Part shown: positions 33,740-44,958 of the stretch, one piece after another
How positions within the stretch are numbered: position 1 is the stretch's first letter
Layout: the number at the start of each line of letters is the position of its first letter
Assembly: GCA_034401795.1 (NCBI GenBank)
Contig: CM067369.1
Location: forward strand, 87,694,506 to 87,758,505
Reading direction: 5' to 3'
From: Chaetoderma sp. LZ-2023a
Taxonomy: Eukaryota > Mollusca > Caudofoveata > Chaetodermatida > Chaetodermatidae
Length of the DNA: 64,000 bases
Position numbers and translations under genes: made by a program
Notes under the pieces: generated by a model
What the model saw: only the letters and a program-made list of their open reading frames with translations
Databases searched by the model: none
Told to the model about the DNA's origin: nothing

Positions 33740-34125
33740 AGGAGTCCTGTCTTAGCTACGGCTATGCCCTTCCCATCTCTAGCTAAGTTCCACCCATGTT
33801 TTGCCAATGCTGGGATAAATTGATCATTGCACTCTGAATCTCAATTTCGAGAAAACCATATGCAGGTACGGTAAGTTGTTGAACATTTTGAAACTAATTT
33901 GACTGGGTGCTAGGCAGCAACCACGACCAGTCAAATTAGTTTCAAAATATTCAACAGAATGTTTATTTAACATAGTAGACATACAATTCAAACAACACCG
34001 CTTAGTCTGTCATCAATTAAGCGTTCGTGACAAACTTATCTACATTGTCCATGACGTAATTGATTTACATCAGCCTACATGTGACGTAGTTGATTATGAT
34101 GTCATACGATTGACTGAGAAACTGA
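33740..34125 (+). mobile_element. Family B hairpin element, copy 1
   Basis: 'ctagctaagttccaccca' arm, then the central palindrome AACATTTTGAAACTAATTTG ... CAAATTAGTTTCAAAATATT, then 'acatacaattc', 'gtctgtcatcaattaagcg' and a CRE-like ATGACGTAATTG arm. Same order as the copies at 51540 and 53695. Confidence 0.6.
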
Positions 34126-34139
34126 AATCCTCAATTGAG

Positions 34140-34260
34140 ATTTTGTTTAGCGATTGTACACTTGCAGGTCAAGAACTATTTTGACAATTTACCACTGGAA
34201 TAACTGTTTATATCTTATCATGCTGTGAGTCACTGATTCCAGTTGTAAATATATTTTTTG
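34140..34260 (+). repeat. Family A remnant
   Basis: 'cttgcaggtcaagaacta' and 'ttaccactggaataactg', then a mutated hairpin; followed by a G-rich run (34264-34290). Confidence 0.45.
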
Positions 34261-34586
34261 AGAGGGGGAGGGGGGGCTGGGGGGGGGGAGACATCACACT
34301 CATGATTCCAAATCTTTCTCTGTTGGGTCAGCAGCCAACTCCTGGATATGTGGCAGCCACTATTGAATAGATACACTGTTATAGTGTATATAACCTGTGT
34401 TAAACAGAAGACATTTATAACCTTGACAGCTCGTGTAATAGAAAGAGAATGAAAAATAAGACAAAACCCATTCTTAACATTTATTAACATCTTTTGCCAA
34501 AATAATGACAATGATAATTTGGAAGATTTCAGAACCATCACCATTGTAAGTGTGATAATTATTGAGACACTTGACCTGACAACCCT

Positions 34587-34808
34587 GTAACCCTTTAACG
34601 CTCGTATCAGCCAAAAACTGCTTCTGGTCGTGAGAAATGTCCAATTGCAGATCAAGAAGAGTATTTTTGAAAATTTACCACAGGAATGACTGGCTCGATA
34701 ACTGAGCCAGTCATTGCAGTGGTACATTTTCAAAAATACTCTTCTCTTGGTCTGCAAATGGACATTTTTGAGAAAATTTTAATTTTCTTGAACAGGTTAA
34801 AGGGTTAA
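34587..34808 (+). mobile_element. Family A hairpin MITE, complete
   Basis: GTAACCCTTTAACGCTCGTA to AGGTTAAAGGGTTAA. Nearly perfect hairpin CCACAGGAATGACTGGCTCG / CGAGCCAGTCATTGCAGTGG (inner loop ATAACTGAG). Complete arm boxes. Confidence 0.75.
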
Positions 34809-34884
34809 GAAAGATGTGTTCTACAAAAGATTATGGTCATCATGCTATGTCAGGCGTCACATTATTGAAGATGTATGAATGCTA

Positions 34885-35116
34885 TTAAGCCTGTAATGGT
34901 CACTTGACCAAAAAAAGTGCTTCTACAGTCGTCTTGAGAAATGTCCATTTGTAAACAAAGATTATTTTTGAAAATTTACTACTGGAATGACTGGCTCAAT
35001 AACCGAGCCAGTCATTCCAGTGGTAAATTTTCAAGAATAGTCTTCTCTTGGTCTGCAAATGGACATTTTCTACGAGGAAATTTTCTTGAACAAATTTGAG
35101 GATCATCAAGGGTTGG
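34885..35116 (+). mobile_element. Family A hairpin MITE
   Basis: TTAAGCCTGTAATGGTCAC start, perfect core TGGAATGACTGGCTCAATAA and partner, 'ttggtctgcaaatggacat' arm, ends GGGTTGG (TTAA mutated to TTGG). Confidence 0.7.
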
Positions 35117-35360
35117 TCAGACTTGGTCGGAAAAGTGCTTCCACAGTGGTCTTGAGAAATGTCCAGTGGCAAAACAAGAATCTGTAACTACCTTATTTTT
35201 TATCAAATTTACAAGTGGAATCAAAACTGGCTTGATAACCGAGCGAGTCATTCAAGCGGCAAATTTTCAAACACCACCTCCTCTAGGCATGCAAATGGAC
35301 ACTAATTTCTACGAGTAAATTTCGATTCTCTTGACCAGATTTTAGAATTAAAGTGATAAA
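35113..35360 (+). mobile_element. Family A hairpin MITE, degenerate
   Basis: Begins in the terminus of the previous copy ('ggtcagacttggtcgg'). Has 'tggtcttgagaaatgtcca', a mutated hairpin around 35215-35265 and 'ttgaccagattttagaatta' at the end. Confidence 0.55.
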
Positions 35361-36620
35361 GTGATATGATAAAACAGTATTTAACATCACGACATCAGAT
35401 GTTTAAATTTAAAGGCATTCAAATTAGTTTAAATTTATTAAAATTTCTGTTACTGATCAATGCATGAATCTCTCTGGTTTGAAATAATTAAATAAATATA
35501 TGCTGCTGCCACGGGCTTTAATATTACAGAGACTAACAGTTACATGTGGTCAGAGGGCTAAAAGTTACTCTGTTGACATTACTCTTTAACAATACAAGTA
35601 AATCTCAAAGTGTCTGCCTACTTACCGCATATATGTTTTCAAAGCAAATATTAGAGACATGATATAAAATAGTTTATTTCACAGAATGTAGACTAGCTGA
35701 TGTTTATGCATTCACCCTTTACAAAGAGGGGACATATTAAAAGGATTTTGTAATTTATTCCCGTGTCTAATGTCAAAAGAGTATTAACTTCATACTTTTT
35801 TTTAATTTTATCTGAATGGCTCGTTTTTTGAAGTTTTTCTTCTCTGTAAGTGAGAAAAAAATTCTGAAGGTTTTTAGATACTGGTACACATTTAATTCAG
35901 GAAACCTGTTTAAATATATGAAAGTAGAATGTGCAGATCACGTTTTCACCAACATTGATGTTCTGCACTATTACTTGTACCCTCAAAACATACCCTCAGC
36001 ACCGCCCTCAGGGTGGCACAGCCTAATCTAAATGTACTCTCACTAATCCACAATCTTATGAGTATCTCACTCAAACAATTTAGTTAAATTCAGCCATCTT
36101 TGACACTCATCCAGTCCCCAACCACCTGTCCCCCTCCCAACATCCACACCGTGAGGGCGGAGCGTAATGTACAGATTTCCTCACAATGCTCATACTCACA
36201 TGAGTAACACACATAGTAAATTTGGTTGGCTTTGTGTCCGTGGCACCCCTCCCCCACCCTCCATGTTGAACCTTACTCTTGCTTAAATTCTGCCAACTTT
36301 CACTTTCTGGGCCTTTGTCATGCAGTCTGCAACGATATACATGGTAACAAAAAAAAAAAAAATTGGATTTAATGCCAACAAATGGTTTTGAAGGAAATAG
36401 CCAGATGGAGAGATGGACAGACGGGCCGAGGCAAGTCCAATATAATCTACATTTTTTTCAAATTGCATGCGGTTAACCAGTAGCTCCTGCCAGGAAATGG
36501 TCTGTGCAGTTGTGCGACAGTGTGCGTGCATGCAGTAAAATATTTTCAAAAATTGTATTCTCTTTCCTTATAAATAGACATTCAATAGTCATATATTTAA
36601 ATTTTCTTGATCAAATTTTA
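35361..36620. other. Mostly unassigned intron sequence
   Basis: A 71-codon plus-strand frame at 35816-36031 (MARFLKFFFS, later ECADHVFTNIDVLHYYLYP) has no acceptor or partner exon and is not called. Pyrimidine-rich tracts at 36110-36140 and 36240-36260. No clear repeat family. Confidence 0.3.
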
Positions 36621-36623
36621 CTA

Positions 36624-37150
36624 TTAACCCTTTAGCACTCAATTGGCCTGTAGGTGGGGCTTAGAATACACCTTCCATATCCTCTGCATGTCGTAAGAGG
36701 CGACTAAAGGAGGTAAGGGTGAGGTAACCCTGACAGAAACCTCCAGTGCTGAAGACGGAGGTTCCACACCGCACAGGCGCACTCTAATAAACCATGGATC
36801 CACGCACTTAACGCTTATGATCATGTCGATAGTCACTTACAGGACTGGCGGTATGATCAGCGAACGAAAAGAAGAAGAAGCACTCGAACTGTTTCAAGAA
36901 AACTTAATTTTCTCATAGAAAATGTCCATTTGCAGACCAAGAGATGACTATTTTTGAAAATGTATCACTGGAATGACTGGCTCAGTTATCGAGCCAGTCA
37001 ATCCAGTGGTAAATTATCAAAAATAGTCTTATCGAGCCAGTCATTCCGGTGGTAAATTATCAAAAATAGTCTTCTCTTGGTCTGCAAATGGGCATTTCCC
37101 AAGACTACTGCAAAAGCCATTTTTGTCTGATATTAGGGTTAAAGGGCTAA
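36624..37150 (-). mobile_element. Family A hairpin MITE with internal SINE-like insertion
   Basis: TTAACCCTTTAGCACTCAAT start, then interrupted by 36646-36879, resuming CACTCGAACTGTTTCAAGAA and the normal arm. The central region also has a 43 bp tandem duplication of the distal hairpin arm (TCGAGCCAGTCAATCCAGTG and its copy about 43-50 bp later). Ends TTAAAGGGCTAA. Confidence 0.7.
36646..36879 (+). mobile_element. SINE-like retroposon insertion
   Basis: 234 bp, GC-richer than its surroundings, flanked by an 11-12 bp imperfect duplication of the target (GCACTCAATTG, 36635-36645; GCACTCGAACTG, 36880-36891). It ends in a GAA-repeat tail (AAAAGAAGAAGAA). Contains 'catgtcgtaagaggcgacta', which I believe recurs in short retroposons of marine invertebrates. 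No clear tRNA A/B boxes. Class assignment is an inference from the flanking duplication and the tail. Confidence 0.6.
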
Positions 37151-37159
37151 AGCAGGTCT

Positions 37160-37560
37160 AGCTTGAAACTGCCTTATTGAATTCCACCCAGAGGGATCTA
37201 TTTCTAGCTTAATGCCACACCCATTTCTAGCTATATGTCAGCTCCACACCACACACGTATTGAAATCAATTTGAAACTTTGAAACGTAAATTCGCAGAAT
37301 CTAAATTTCAAAGTAACTAACTGCACAGATAAACTATTGAATATTTTGAGACTAATTTGATTGAGGGCTGGTTGCTGCCTATGTAAATTTAGTTTCAAAA
37401 TATTCAACACTGACGGCAAGATGTTTATCATAAAGTCGGAAGTTCATCAAAGACATACAATTCGCATACAGTAGTTAGTGAGAGACATATCAATTTTTGT
37501 GATGGAGCTATACATCATCTTGATTGTGACTGCAGCAGCTACCTAGTTATGTAATTTATT
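37160..37560 (+). mobile_element. Family B hairpin element, copy 2 (degenerate)
   Basis: 'ctatttctagcttaatgcc' arm, central AATATTTTGAGACTAATTTG ... TTTAGTTTCAAAATATTC, then 'agacatacaattcgcatac' and 'tacatcatcttgattgtga'. Confidence 0.55.
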
Positions 37561-37819
37561 ACAACGCCAGATACATGTACTTGAGTGACACACCAGATCC
37601 CTCCATTATGTGTGAAAATGTGTCGATTATTTTGTCATATATTGAAAATCGGAATGTCTGCATTATTTCGGAGCATGACAAAAGTTGGCACTGGAATCCT
37701 GCTGTATAGCCACAATCTATTTCTTGTGTTAAAGTTTGAACCAAATGGTACAGGTAGTTTCAGAAATATCTATATATCAAGAATTTGATTAGATTATGAG
37801 ATCCGTCCATGTATTTTAC

Positions 37820-37906
37820 CTGAATCAAGGCCAAAGTCTGGAAATCCACTAAGTCTTTCACACTAAGATCTTTTGTTGTGTTTTTATCCACGTCGCTAGA
37901 CACCAT
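37820..37906 (-). CDS. Gene Y, candidate first coding exon
   Basis: Minus-strand ATG at 37904-37906 in a strong Kozak context (TTAACCATGG), 29 codons, ending ATTCAG|GTAAAATAC. It reads MVSSDVDKNTTKDLSVKDLV then DFQTLALIQ. An in-frame upstream ATG exists at 37919-37921 in a poorer context. Phase 0 at the donor joins to 31086-31169, giving a 6.65 kb intron filled with MITEs. Product not recognised; acidic and basic residues alternate and there is no signal peptide. Confidence 0.5.
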
Positions 37907-37984
37907 GGTTAACGCGAGCATGGTGTGCTGGTGGTTGTTGTTGTTATTGTTCTTTACACATTTCTTAATAACTCTGGTTTGTAT

Positions 37985-38410
37985 TTGGAGTGATCTTCTC
38001 CAAACTTAAATGGAAGCTTGTCTTTTGGGGTCCCAAAGACGTATGCCAATTTTGGACTCAAAATCTAATATACAACCGCAGCAACTTTCAGCAACATTAT
38101 TTTCAAAAGGACATTTTTCAATATTTGGCTGGTTCTAATGAAGGGATTTTCTCCAAACTTGGGTGGAAGCTTGCCTTTGGGGTACCAAAGACGCATGCCA
38201 ATGTTGGAGCTAAGATCTACAACGCAACAGCTTTCAGCAATATTGTTTTCAAAATTGTCATTTTTCAATAACGCCGGTTCTACTGGAGGGATCATCTCTA
38301 AACTTGGGTGGAAGCTGGCCAAGGGGTTCCGAAGACATATGACAATACTGAGGTCAAAACTTAAAATTCAACAGCAACGGCTTTCAGCAACATTGTTTTC
38401 AAAATAGACA
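37985..38410 (+). repeat. ~150 bp tandem repeat, three units
   Basis: Landmark 'tccaaacttgggtggaag' recurs with starts near 37998, 38151 and 38296. Each unit continues with 'ccaaagacgcatgccaat', 'caacagctttcagcaa' and 'ttgttttcaaaattg'. Lies just upstream of the gene Y start. Confidence 0.75.
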
Positions 38411-38930
38411 CTTGACCTCACGGTAGACCGAGGGTATTGGACAGATTTGTCCTTGTTTTAGATAAAGCTCGGGACACACAGATATGAAGACAATACCATG
38501 TTTGGCTCTTACCCTGTGATGGTAATAAAATAGAACAAACCCTCTTTAAATCCTGTTATCCTAGTTATACATGTATGTACATGGACGTGTACCCAGGTTC
38601 AGCGATGCATGACCGCATTAATGAATGAATGCTAATATCTACACATCTATATATCACCCTTAATATAACATACAAATCCTTCATGCATGTAAACAAGTCT
38701 AAGGCATTAACAACAAAAGCACTTATTAAACACACTTATACCTACAATTTATAACTATGAAATTAAATCAGGCTGGTTGTTGTAAAACACATATCCGTTT
38801 CATTCATTGAAATTTTCTACACCCAGAGGCACTCAGTTTGGCTTTAAATGAACACAATTTTTTCACGCATGCATGAACTACTCTTGGAACTCTTCCAGGT
38901 GTAAATATTGTCATAGATGAGCTCACATCT
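38411..38930. other. Intergenic spacer between gene X and gene Y
   Basis: Unique-looking AT-rich sequence separating the inferred 3' end of gene X from the start of gene Y. Any gene Y promoter would be here or in the tandem repeat; no TATA box placement was convincing. Confidence 0.35.
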
Positions 38931-38950
38931 TATGATATTACAAGTATATC

Positions 38951-38956
38951 TTTATT
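38951..38956 (-). terminator. Gene X polyadenylation signal
   Basis: AATAAA on the minus strand (TTTATT as written), the first canonical signal after the gene X stop codon and just beyond the GAT/ATC tract. Confidence 0.5.
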
Positions 38957-38994
38957 TATAATCAGGCAATTCATGAGTGTGCTGTAACCACTGG

Positions 38995-39183
38995 TGCAGA
39001 ATGGTGGATTTGGGATGATGATGATGATTGTGATGGTGATGAACATGATGACGATGATGATGATGTTGACGATGATGATGATGATGATGATGATGACTAT
39101 GCCGATGATGGTGATGCCGATGATGATGATGGTGATGCCGATGATGATGATGATGATGGTGATGCCGTCAATGATGGTGATGC

Positions 39184-39215
<32 letters not shown>

Positions 39216-39633
39216 CTGATGCTGATGCCGATGATGATGCTGATGATGGCGATGCCGATGATGATGATGCTGATGATGATGCCGATGCCAATGATGGCGA
39301 TGCCGATGATGATGATGATGATGGTGATGCCGTCAAAGATGGTGATGCGGATGATGATGATGATGGTGATGCTGATGATGATGATAATGGTGATGCCGAT
39401 GATGATGATGGTGATGCCAATGATGATGATGATAGTGATGATGATGATGCCGATGACTGTTGATGCCAATGCTGATGATGATGATGCCGATGATGATGAT
39501 GCCGATAATGGTGATGATGATGATGCTGATGATGGTGATGATGACATTGACGACGATGATGATGATGTTGGCGGCGGTGATGACGGCGACGACAGATGAT
39601 GATGATGATGATGATGATAATGACGACGACGAC

Positions 39634-39671
<38 letters not shown>

Positions 39672-40148
39672 CGATGACGACGATGATGGTGATACTGATG
39701 ATGATGATAATGCTGATGATGATGCCGATGATGATGATGGTGATGTCGATGATGATGATGCTGATGATGCCGATGATGATGGTGATGCCGATGATGATGA
39801 TGGTGATGCCGATGATGATGGTGGTGATGTCGATGATGATGATGGTGGTGATGTCGATGATGATGCCGATGATAATGATGATGATGCTGATGATGTCGAT
39901 GATGATGATGATGATGCTGGTGATGTCGATGATAATGATGATGATGCTGGTGATGTCGATGATAATGATGATGATGCTGGTGATGTTGATGATGATGATG
40001 ATGATGATGATGGTGATGTCAATGATGATGATGCTGGTGATGTCGATGATAATGATGATGATGCTGGTGATGTTGATGATGATGGTGGTGGATGTCGATG
40101 ATGATGATGCTGATGATGGTGATGTTGATAATGATGATGATGATGATT
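38995..40148. repeat. 1.15 kb (GAT)n trinucleotide tract in gene X 3' UTR
   Basis: Nearly continuous GAT with GCC, GGT, GCT and GTC interruptions, giving local 12-24 bp periodicities (for example the block 'gatgatgatgctggtgat' repeated at 39905-40070). Long open frames on both strands (poly-Met, poly-Asp, poly-Ser, Ile) are expected from a trinucleotide repeat and are not genes. On the minus strand it begins two bases after the inferred gene X stop, so it would be transcribed as an AUC-rich 3' UTR. Confidence 0.85.
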
Positions 40149-40149
40149 T

Positions 40150-40221
40150 TCAGCTACATGCAATCAGTTTTTCTTCAACCTTCTCCACTGTCTTGTCCAG
40201 TGTGAGCGTCCTGCGCAGCTC
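40150..40221 (-). CDS. Gene X, terminal exon
   Basis: Acceptor CACGCCAATCTTCAG then 23 codons and TGA (stop at 40150-40152), reading ELRRTLTLDKTVEKVEEKLI then ACS. Phase 0 acceptor joins the exon at 41032-41072. Charged, helical C-terminus. Followed directly by the repeat tract and AATAAA. Confidence 0.6.
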   Translation of the reverse strand, partial: ELRRTLTLDKTVEKVEEKLIACS

Positions 40222-40399
40222 CTGAAGATTGGCGTGCAAACATTAAAGTTGAACAGTCATGCTAAAATAACCAAAGCTTAACCCGTAACACCTTAGTAAC
40301 CTATGCTATTGTACTCTCCATAAATTTCCGTTTTCACTGCTCAACAGTTCTGAGCCGCTATAAAAAGATTGACTCTGTACAGAGAGCAATCAATTCATG

Positions 40400-40525
40400 A
40401 ATCCATTTCCTCACTCAATCATATGACATCATAATCAACTATGCGACGTGTATGCTGACGTCATAATCATGACATCATGAATGATTCGATTAGCCCCATC
40501 TTTAACGCTTAATAGTCTGACACCT
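40400..40525 (-). repeat. Family B half element
   Basis: Arm with 'atatgacatcataatcaact', 'gctgacgtcataatca', 'gacatcatgaatgattc' and 'tttaacgcttaatagtctga'; perfect TGACGTCA at 40456-40463. Central hairpin missing; intron of gene X. Confidence 0.55.
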
Positions 40526-41031
40526 TGTATGGATTGCGTGTTTTGTGCATTTGGTAGGTCAGCGCTTACTCACCACAGTGCAGCAATATGCAGAGGTGTC
40601 GCATGCCTTGCTTAGCTTCCATGCACTCACACCAACACTTACCGGCTGACTCCATGCTCTAGGTGTTTGAGCGAATCTTTTTATAATGTGCTAGGAATGT
40701 TAGACAGGTCTTGTTTAAAGTACCAATATCTGGTATTCAGGACTCAATTATCAAAATTTTACTACAACTACATATTATCCTAAAACATTTTGAAAAAAGG
40801 CCATGATGTAGGAATCATTTCCATTAATCTAGCCATCCATCTCTCCATCCATCTGGCCCTAAGAAGTCTTTTGTCGGAATTCAACCAAATTTGTTATGCG
40901 AGTTACCATAATTATGATCGTGGATTCCGAAAAAAAATATCTAAGTAGGCCAAAACATCACAATTCGTGAAAGAGTGGGTGGGGATTTGCAATGTCGTAC
41001 CATCGACTGTGCATCCACGCTGAAAATTTAC

Positions 41032-41072
41032 CTCATTCTGAACTTCATGGGGAGAAAATGCAGAACATTGAC
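41032..41072 (-). CDS. Gene X, penultimate exon (41 bp)
   Basis: Small exon between acceptor GCTTTGTGGTCAAAAG and donor AATGAG|GTAAAT. Starts with two bases that complete a Gly codon with the exon at 48349-48435, then QCSAFSPHEVQNE, ending in phase 0. The other two frames give a stop or the wrong phase. Confidence 0.5.
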
Positions 41073-41154
41073 CTTTTGACCACAAAGCACAAAATCAAGT
41101 GGAACCTGCATGTGCGAAAAATCCATTCACTAAGTCTCTAGCAATATACGGATA

Positions 41155-41305
41155 CATTTCTATTTATGTCCCGCCTATTTCTAGCTAAGTCCCGCCCACT
41201 TTTCAAGTGTGTTGAAATCAATTTATATATTACGGTAGGCTGTTCAATTGCCATGACTGAGTTAATTGTGACATCAGCCTACATGTGACAATTGATTACG
41301 ACCCA
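41155..41305 (+). repeat. Family B element, centre deleted
   Basis: 'cctatttctagctaagtccc' then 'gctgttcaattgcc' then 'gtgacatcagcctacatgtg': both arms present, hairpin lost. Confidence 0.5.
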
Positions 41306-41619
41306 AGACACTTGAGCGACAGATTAGATCCCGCTATTGCTTGGGAGTGTACATAAGACCGCATGAACAGATGAATAATCTAAAAACTCAATAATTAGAC
41401 AAAGAGAATGAGAGACATAGGATCTAGAAATAATAAATTTGTTTATCAACCAAATTTGCAGTCTCCAACAGTTAAAGAACTCAAAACAAACAAATTTACA
41501 CAGCACAGCTAATAAATAATTATATTAACAAGCTTGCCAGCACTAAGTGTTTACTATAAACAATCAATACTATAGACACATATGTACACAGAATGAGATC
41601 CACAACGTACATGTAAAGT

Positions 41620-41740
41620 GATAAAACCTTGTTGAGTACCGGTATTCTGAAAAAAGATTTGACTGAATCCTTTTGCTGTCTCAGGCAGCAGCAACATTAA
41701 GCTAAGATTGAATTCAAAATATTCATGCCTCATGTTAATT
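41620..41740 (+). repeat. Family B/C hairpin remnant
   Basis: 'gatttgactgaatcctt', 'gctgtctcaggcagcagca' and 'attcaaaatattca' form a weak palindrome. Confidence 0.45.
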
Positions 41741-43055
41741 TAAACACATGATTTTTTTATTTAGAATTCATGATAAAATGGATTATGAAGAATAATGTGG
41801 CTCTACAAGTTATTTACAATGTCCGTCTCTGTTGTTTTTTTACAAAGGTAGATTTTTTCTCATTATTTTGACAAGCTTCATTAGTTCCCTCATTCGGAAA
41901 CTCTGTCACTGGTCAAGTCGGGTAATTATTTATATACTCAAGGAAATGTTGTATATTTGTTTAGCATTGTGTGTACAAACATCTAGTTCTAGAGTAAGCC
42001 AGCGAATCTCAACTCACTGTGCCAAATAATACCGCCTCAACTTCCAAGACTAACAACACTGTAGTAGAGCGTATGTGTATATTAATATTGTATTTCATTT
42101 CAACATAGACTTGGAAAACAACGTTGATAGAATCTTGCTAAGCTCTGTGGGTGACAGATTTTACTCAGATTTTCCGGATTTCTATCAGATCAAACCCAAA
42201 GTTGTTTAATCCTTGTGCGTCGTCACACCCTTTTTGGTGTTCAAATTTTAGCCAAATCGGACCAGTAGTTTCCAAGATATTCACAGATCTAGAATTTGAT
42301 CCGATCTGGATCTCATGGTTCTTTTATGCAGGCAGATAACTACCAAGGTCTAGAAATGCTTTTGCATGGCAAGTTCCTTCAGTGTGTTAAAATCTGAGCC
42401 AAGGCGAATTTGTAGTTTTTAGATAAAGCCTGAAATAAGCTTTTCTGACTGACTGACTGATTGACTGGCTGACTCAGAGGCATGATGGTTTATTGAGCTG
42501 CTAAAAACCAACATAAACTGTTCACTACTAACAAGTTAAAAATGTTGGCAAATATTTAATGTTCTAAATCTTAACAAGATTAACACAAATTTAAATGGCA
42601 AGGAGCACATTAATGAGATCAGATTATTAAAGAACATTTCAAAACTTCAACGGCAATTTTATAACTTAAGGATATGACCGCCCTTCAAATACCAACCAAA
42701 GGGTGAATCGAATATCACTATCTTCTACTATGTCAAGACTCAACCCTTAGAAATACACCCGTCAAGTTTTATCGAGACCGTGTATGGAATCGATTTTTAG
42801 TAGCGACTATCTCAAGTCGGTCAGTCTGTCTGTAAAATATTTAACATTTCTCACAAAGCTGTCTAAGTCATCTCAACAGGGTGTTAACCATGTCATAAGG
42901 TAAGTAGGTCAAATCACATGATCCAAGTTATGACCTCATTTTAAAACCCAGTCAATGATTATCTAGTAATTATGTAGACATATAGGTGATTGCTGTACTT
43001 GCTTAGTTAACGCTCTGGTTAGAGTTAGATACATGTACATGTAAGTAATTCACCT
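41741..43055. other. Gene X intron, unassigned
   Basis: No repeat family recognised. A 20-base open stretch at about 42880-42899, bounded by a CAG acceptor and GTAAGTAGG on the plus strand, is too short to call. Confidence 0.35.
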
Positions 43056-43059
43056 TTCC

Positions 43060-43480
43060 AGAGTATCCATCTACGATCTGACATCATATGACATCATAAT
43101 TAACTAAGTGACGTGTATGCCGACGTCATAATCATAACGTCATGAATGATTCCATATCGCCCGTCTTTAACGCTTAATAGTCCGACACGCTGTATGAATT
43201 GTATGTCTTTGCTATTTAATAAACATGCTGTTGAATATTTTGAAACTAATTTGACTGGGCGCTGTTGCTGCCATAGACAGCAACAGCACGCAGTCAAGTT
43301 AATTTCAAAATATTCAACAGCTTACATGTATAGTTTTCTGGAAATTGATAGTCAGGGAGTTCAAAGATCGCTCGATCTCAACACTGACGTGGTGTGGGTG
43401 GAGGTTACACTGAGATGGGCGGGGCTTAGCAAAAACTGGAAAGGTCCATTGTTGTACATGTATATATAGCTAAGAATAAT
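43060..43480 (-). mobile_element. Family B hairpin element, copy 3 (near complete)
   Basis: Reverse of the 53695 copy: CRE-like arm (CGACGTCA at about 43121), 'tttaacgcttaatagtccg', central palindrome with GCGCTGTTGCTGCC and GGCAGCAACAGC-type arms, 'ggaaattgatagtcaggga' and 'gatgggcggggcttagc'. Confidence 0.65.
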
Positions 43481-43574
43481 ATAATTGAACAATGACAAGA
43501 TTGGTCGCATTAACGCTTTAAGTCATCATTTTAGGTCGAAATTGCTCATTCGACACCATAGGTAACTAGTTAGC

Positions 43575-43855
43575 GGACCTATATAGGCAATAGTTTAATC
43601 TAGTTTATCGATCAATCATACTGTCATAATCAACATCACATGTAGGCTGATGTCATAATCAATTACGTCATGAATGACATAATTATTAAGTCTATCATAA
43701 AGACTTAATAGTTCATCAAGTTGTATTATTAAATAAAAACTATGTTGAATATTTTGAAACTAATTTAACTGGGCGCTGTTGCTGCCATACATGTAGCAAC
43801 AGCACCCAGTTAAATTAGTTTCAAAACATTCAACTGCTGTTAAAACTGGATTCAT
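43575..43855 (-). mobile_element. Family B hairpin element, copy 4
   Basis: Arm 'cataatcaacatcacatgta', then the palindrome AATATTTTGAAACTAATTTA, GCGCTGTTGCTGCC and the inverted copies ending TTAGTTTCAAAACATTCAAC. Confidence 0.65.
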
Positions 43856-44710
43856 TCATTGGTGTACTTTTCAGTCATGAAAGACTAATGGCCATGCCGC
43901 TAGGCTACTACACATACATGACATACCACACCATGCAGGAACCTGAATCTGCTGAGCAGCTTTCCTCTCCGCCACACATGTCAATTGAGCAAGAAGATAG
44001 TATTAATTGATGTCATATAATAGTAATATATCAGTAATGCATGCCCTCATACATGTCATATCTCAACATCATGAAAGCTTCAGACTGTACTGATACAATA
44101 TGCCTGGGCATTTTAGGTTAAGATGGCCCTGCTAGGCAAGGCCTAGAGAGCATGAGGACCTAACTCAGATGCTGTAATTGTTGTCGCGTTACATGTTACA
44201 GTGTTCATGTAACTCTTGATGTAAACCACTTCACGATTATCGCCTTATCATCCTGAATAATGGTACAATTGTTGTTTTCTTTTCCGCTAACTGCCACTTT
44301 CCACAATGCTCGTTTTGGCGATGCCCTTTACACCAGAATGGTGTGATGACAAGTTTCTGTCAGTGCATTTGCTCAGCTGCTGATAATGTATTTGCCATGC
44401 ACACGATACTGACAGGTAACGATTATTCTAGCCGCAGTTTTTACCCCCCCTAATGAACTATTAGGATATCTCATAACTCACAGTTTTAGACACTACAGGT
44501 GGGATGTTTACGTTGAAAACATTAGACAAATTTCGGAAAAAAGATACATAAGAGTAGTTTATAACGCCTTGAATTGGTTCGCATTTTTATTCTTATACAT
44601 GTAAATGAGGATCAAATCCTCCATGACCTCTGAAAGGCAAATCTCATGTCTTAGGAGATTCTTCAACTGTTGTCAAAAGGCAAAATAAAATGTCTGACCT
44701 AAACACATTC
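43856..44710. other. Gene X intron, unassigned
   Basis: Unique-looking sequence without recognisable exon, repeat or RNA. Confidence 0.35.
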
Positions 44711-44713
44711 ACA

Positions 44714-44958
44714 TTAACCCTTTAACCATTGAATTTGTTCAAGAAAATTTTAATTTTCTCATAGAAAATGTCCATTTGCAGACCAATAGAAAAGAATTTT
44801 TGAAAATTTACCACTGGAATGACCGGCTCTGTTATCGAGCCAGTCATTCCAGTGATAAATTTTCTAAATAGCCTTATCTTGGGATGCAAATGGACATTTT
44901 CTAAAACTGCGAGACCACTGTAGAGGACGTTTTTGGCTGATGATGGTTAAAGGGTTAA
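44714..44958 (-). mobile_element. Family A hairpin MITE, complete
   Basis: TTAACCCTTTAACCATTGAA to GGTTAAAGGGTTAA with a near-perfect core (CACTGGAATGACCGGCTCTG and partner). TTAA at both ends; the right TTAA (44955-44958) is shared with the next copy. Confidence 0.75.

Noticed and set aside
38930-40225. Long open frames of 107-276 codons (poly-Met, poly-Asp, poly-Ser, Ile-rich, His-rich) on both strands
   Set aside because: They arise from the GAT trinucleotide tract, which lacks stops in most frames. Frames overlap on both strands and no start context or non-repeat domain is present.
40610-40700. TATAAAAAG on the minus strand ~30 bp before ATGGAGTCAGCCG|GTAAGTG, a possible promoter and first exon
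   Set aside because: It lies within an intron of the better supported gene X and gives only a 13-base coding exon with no partner.
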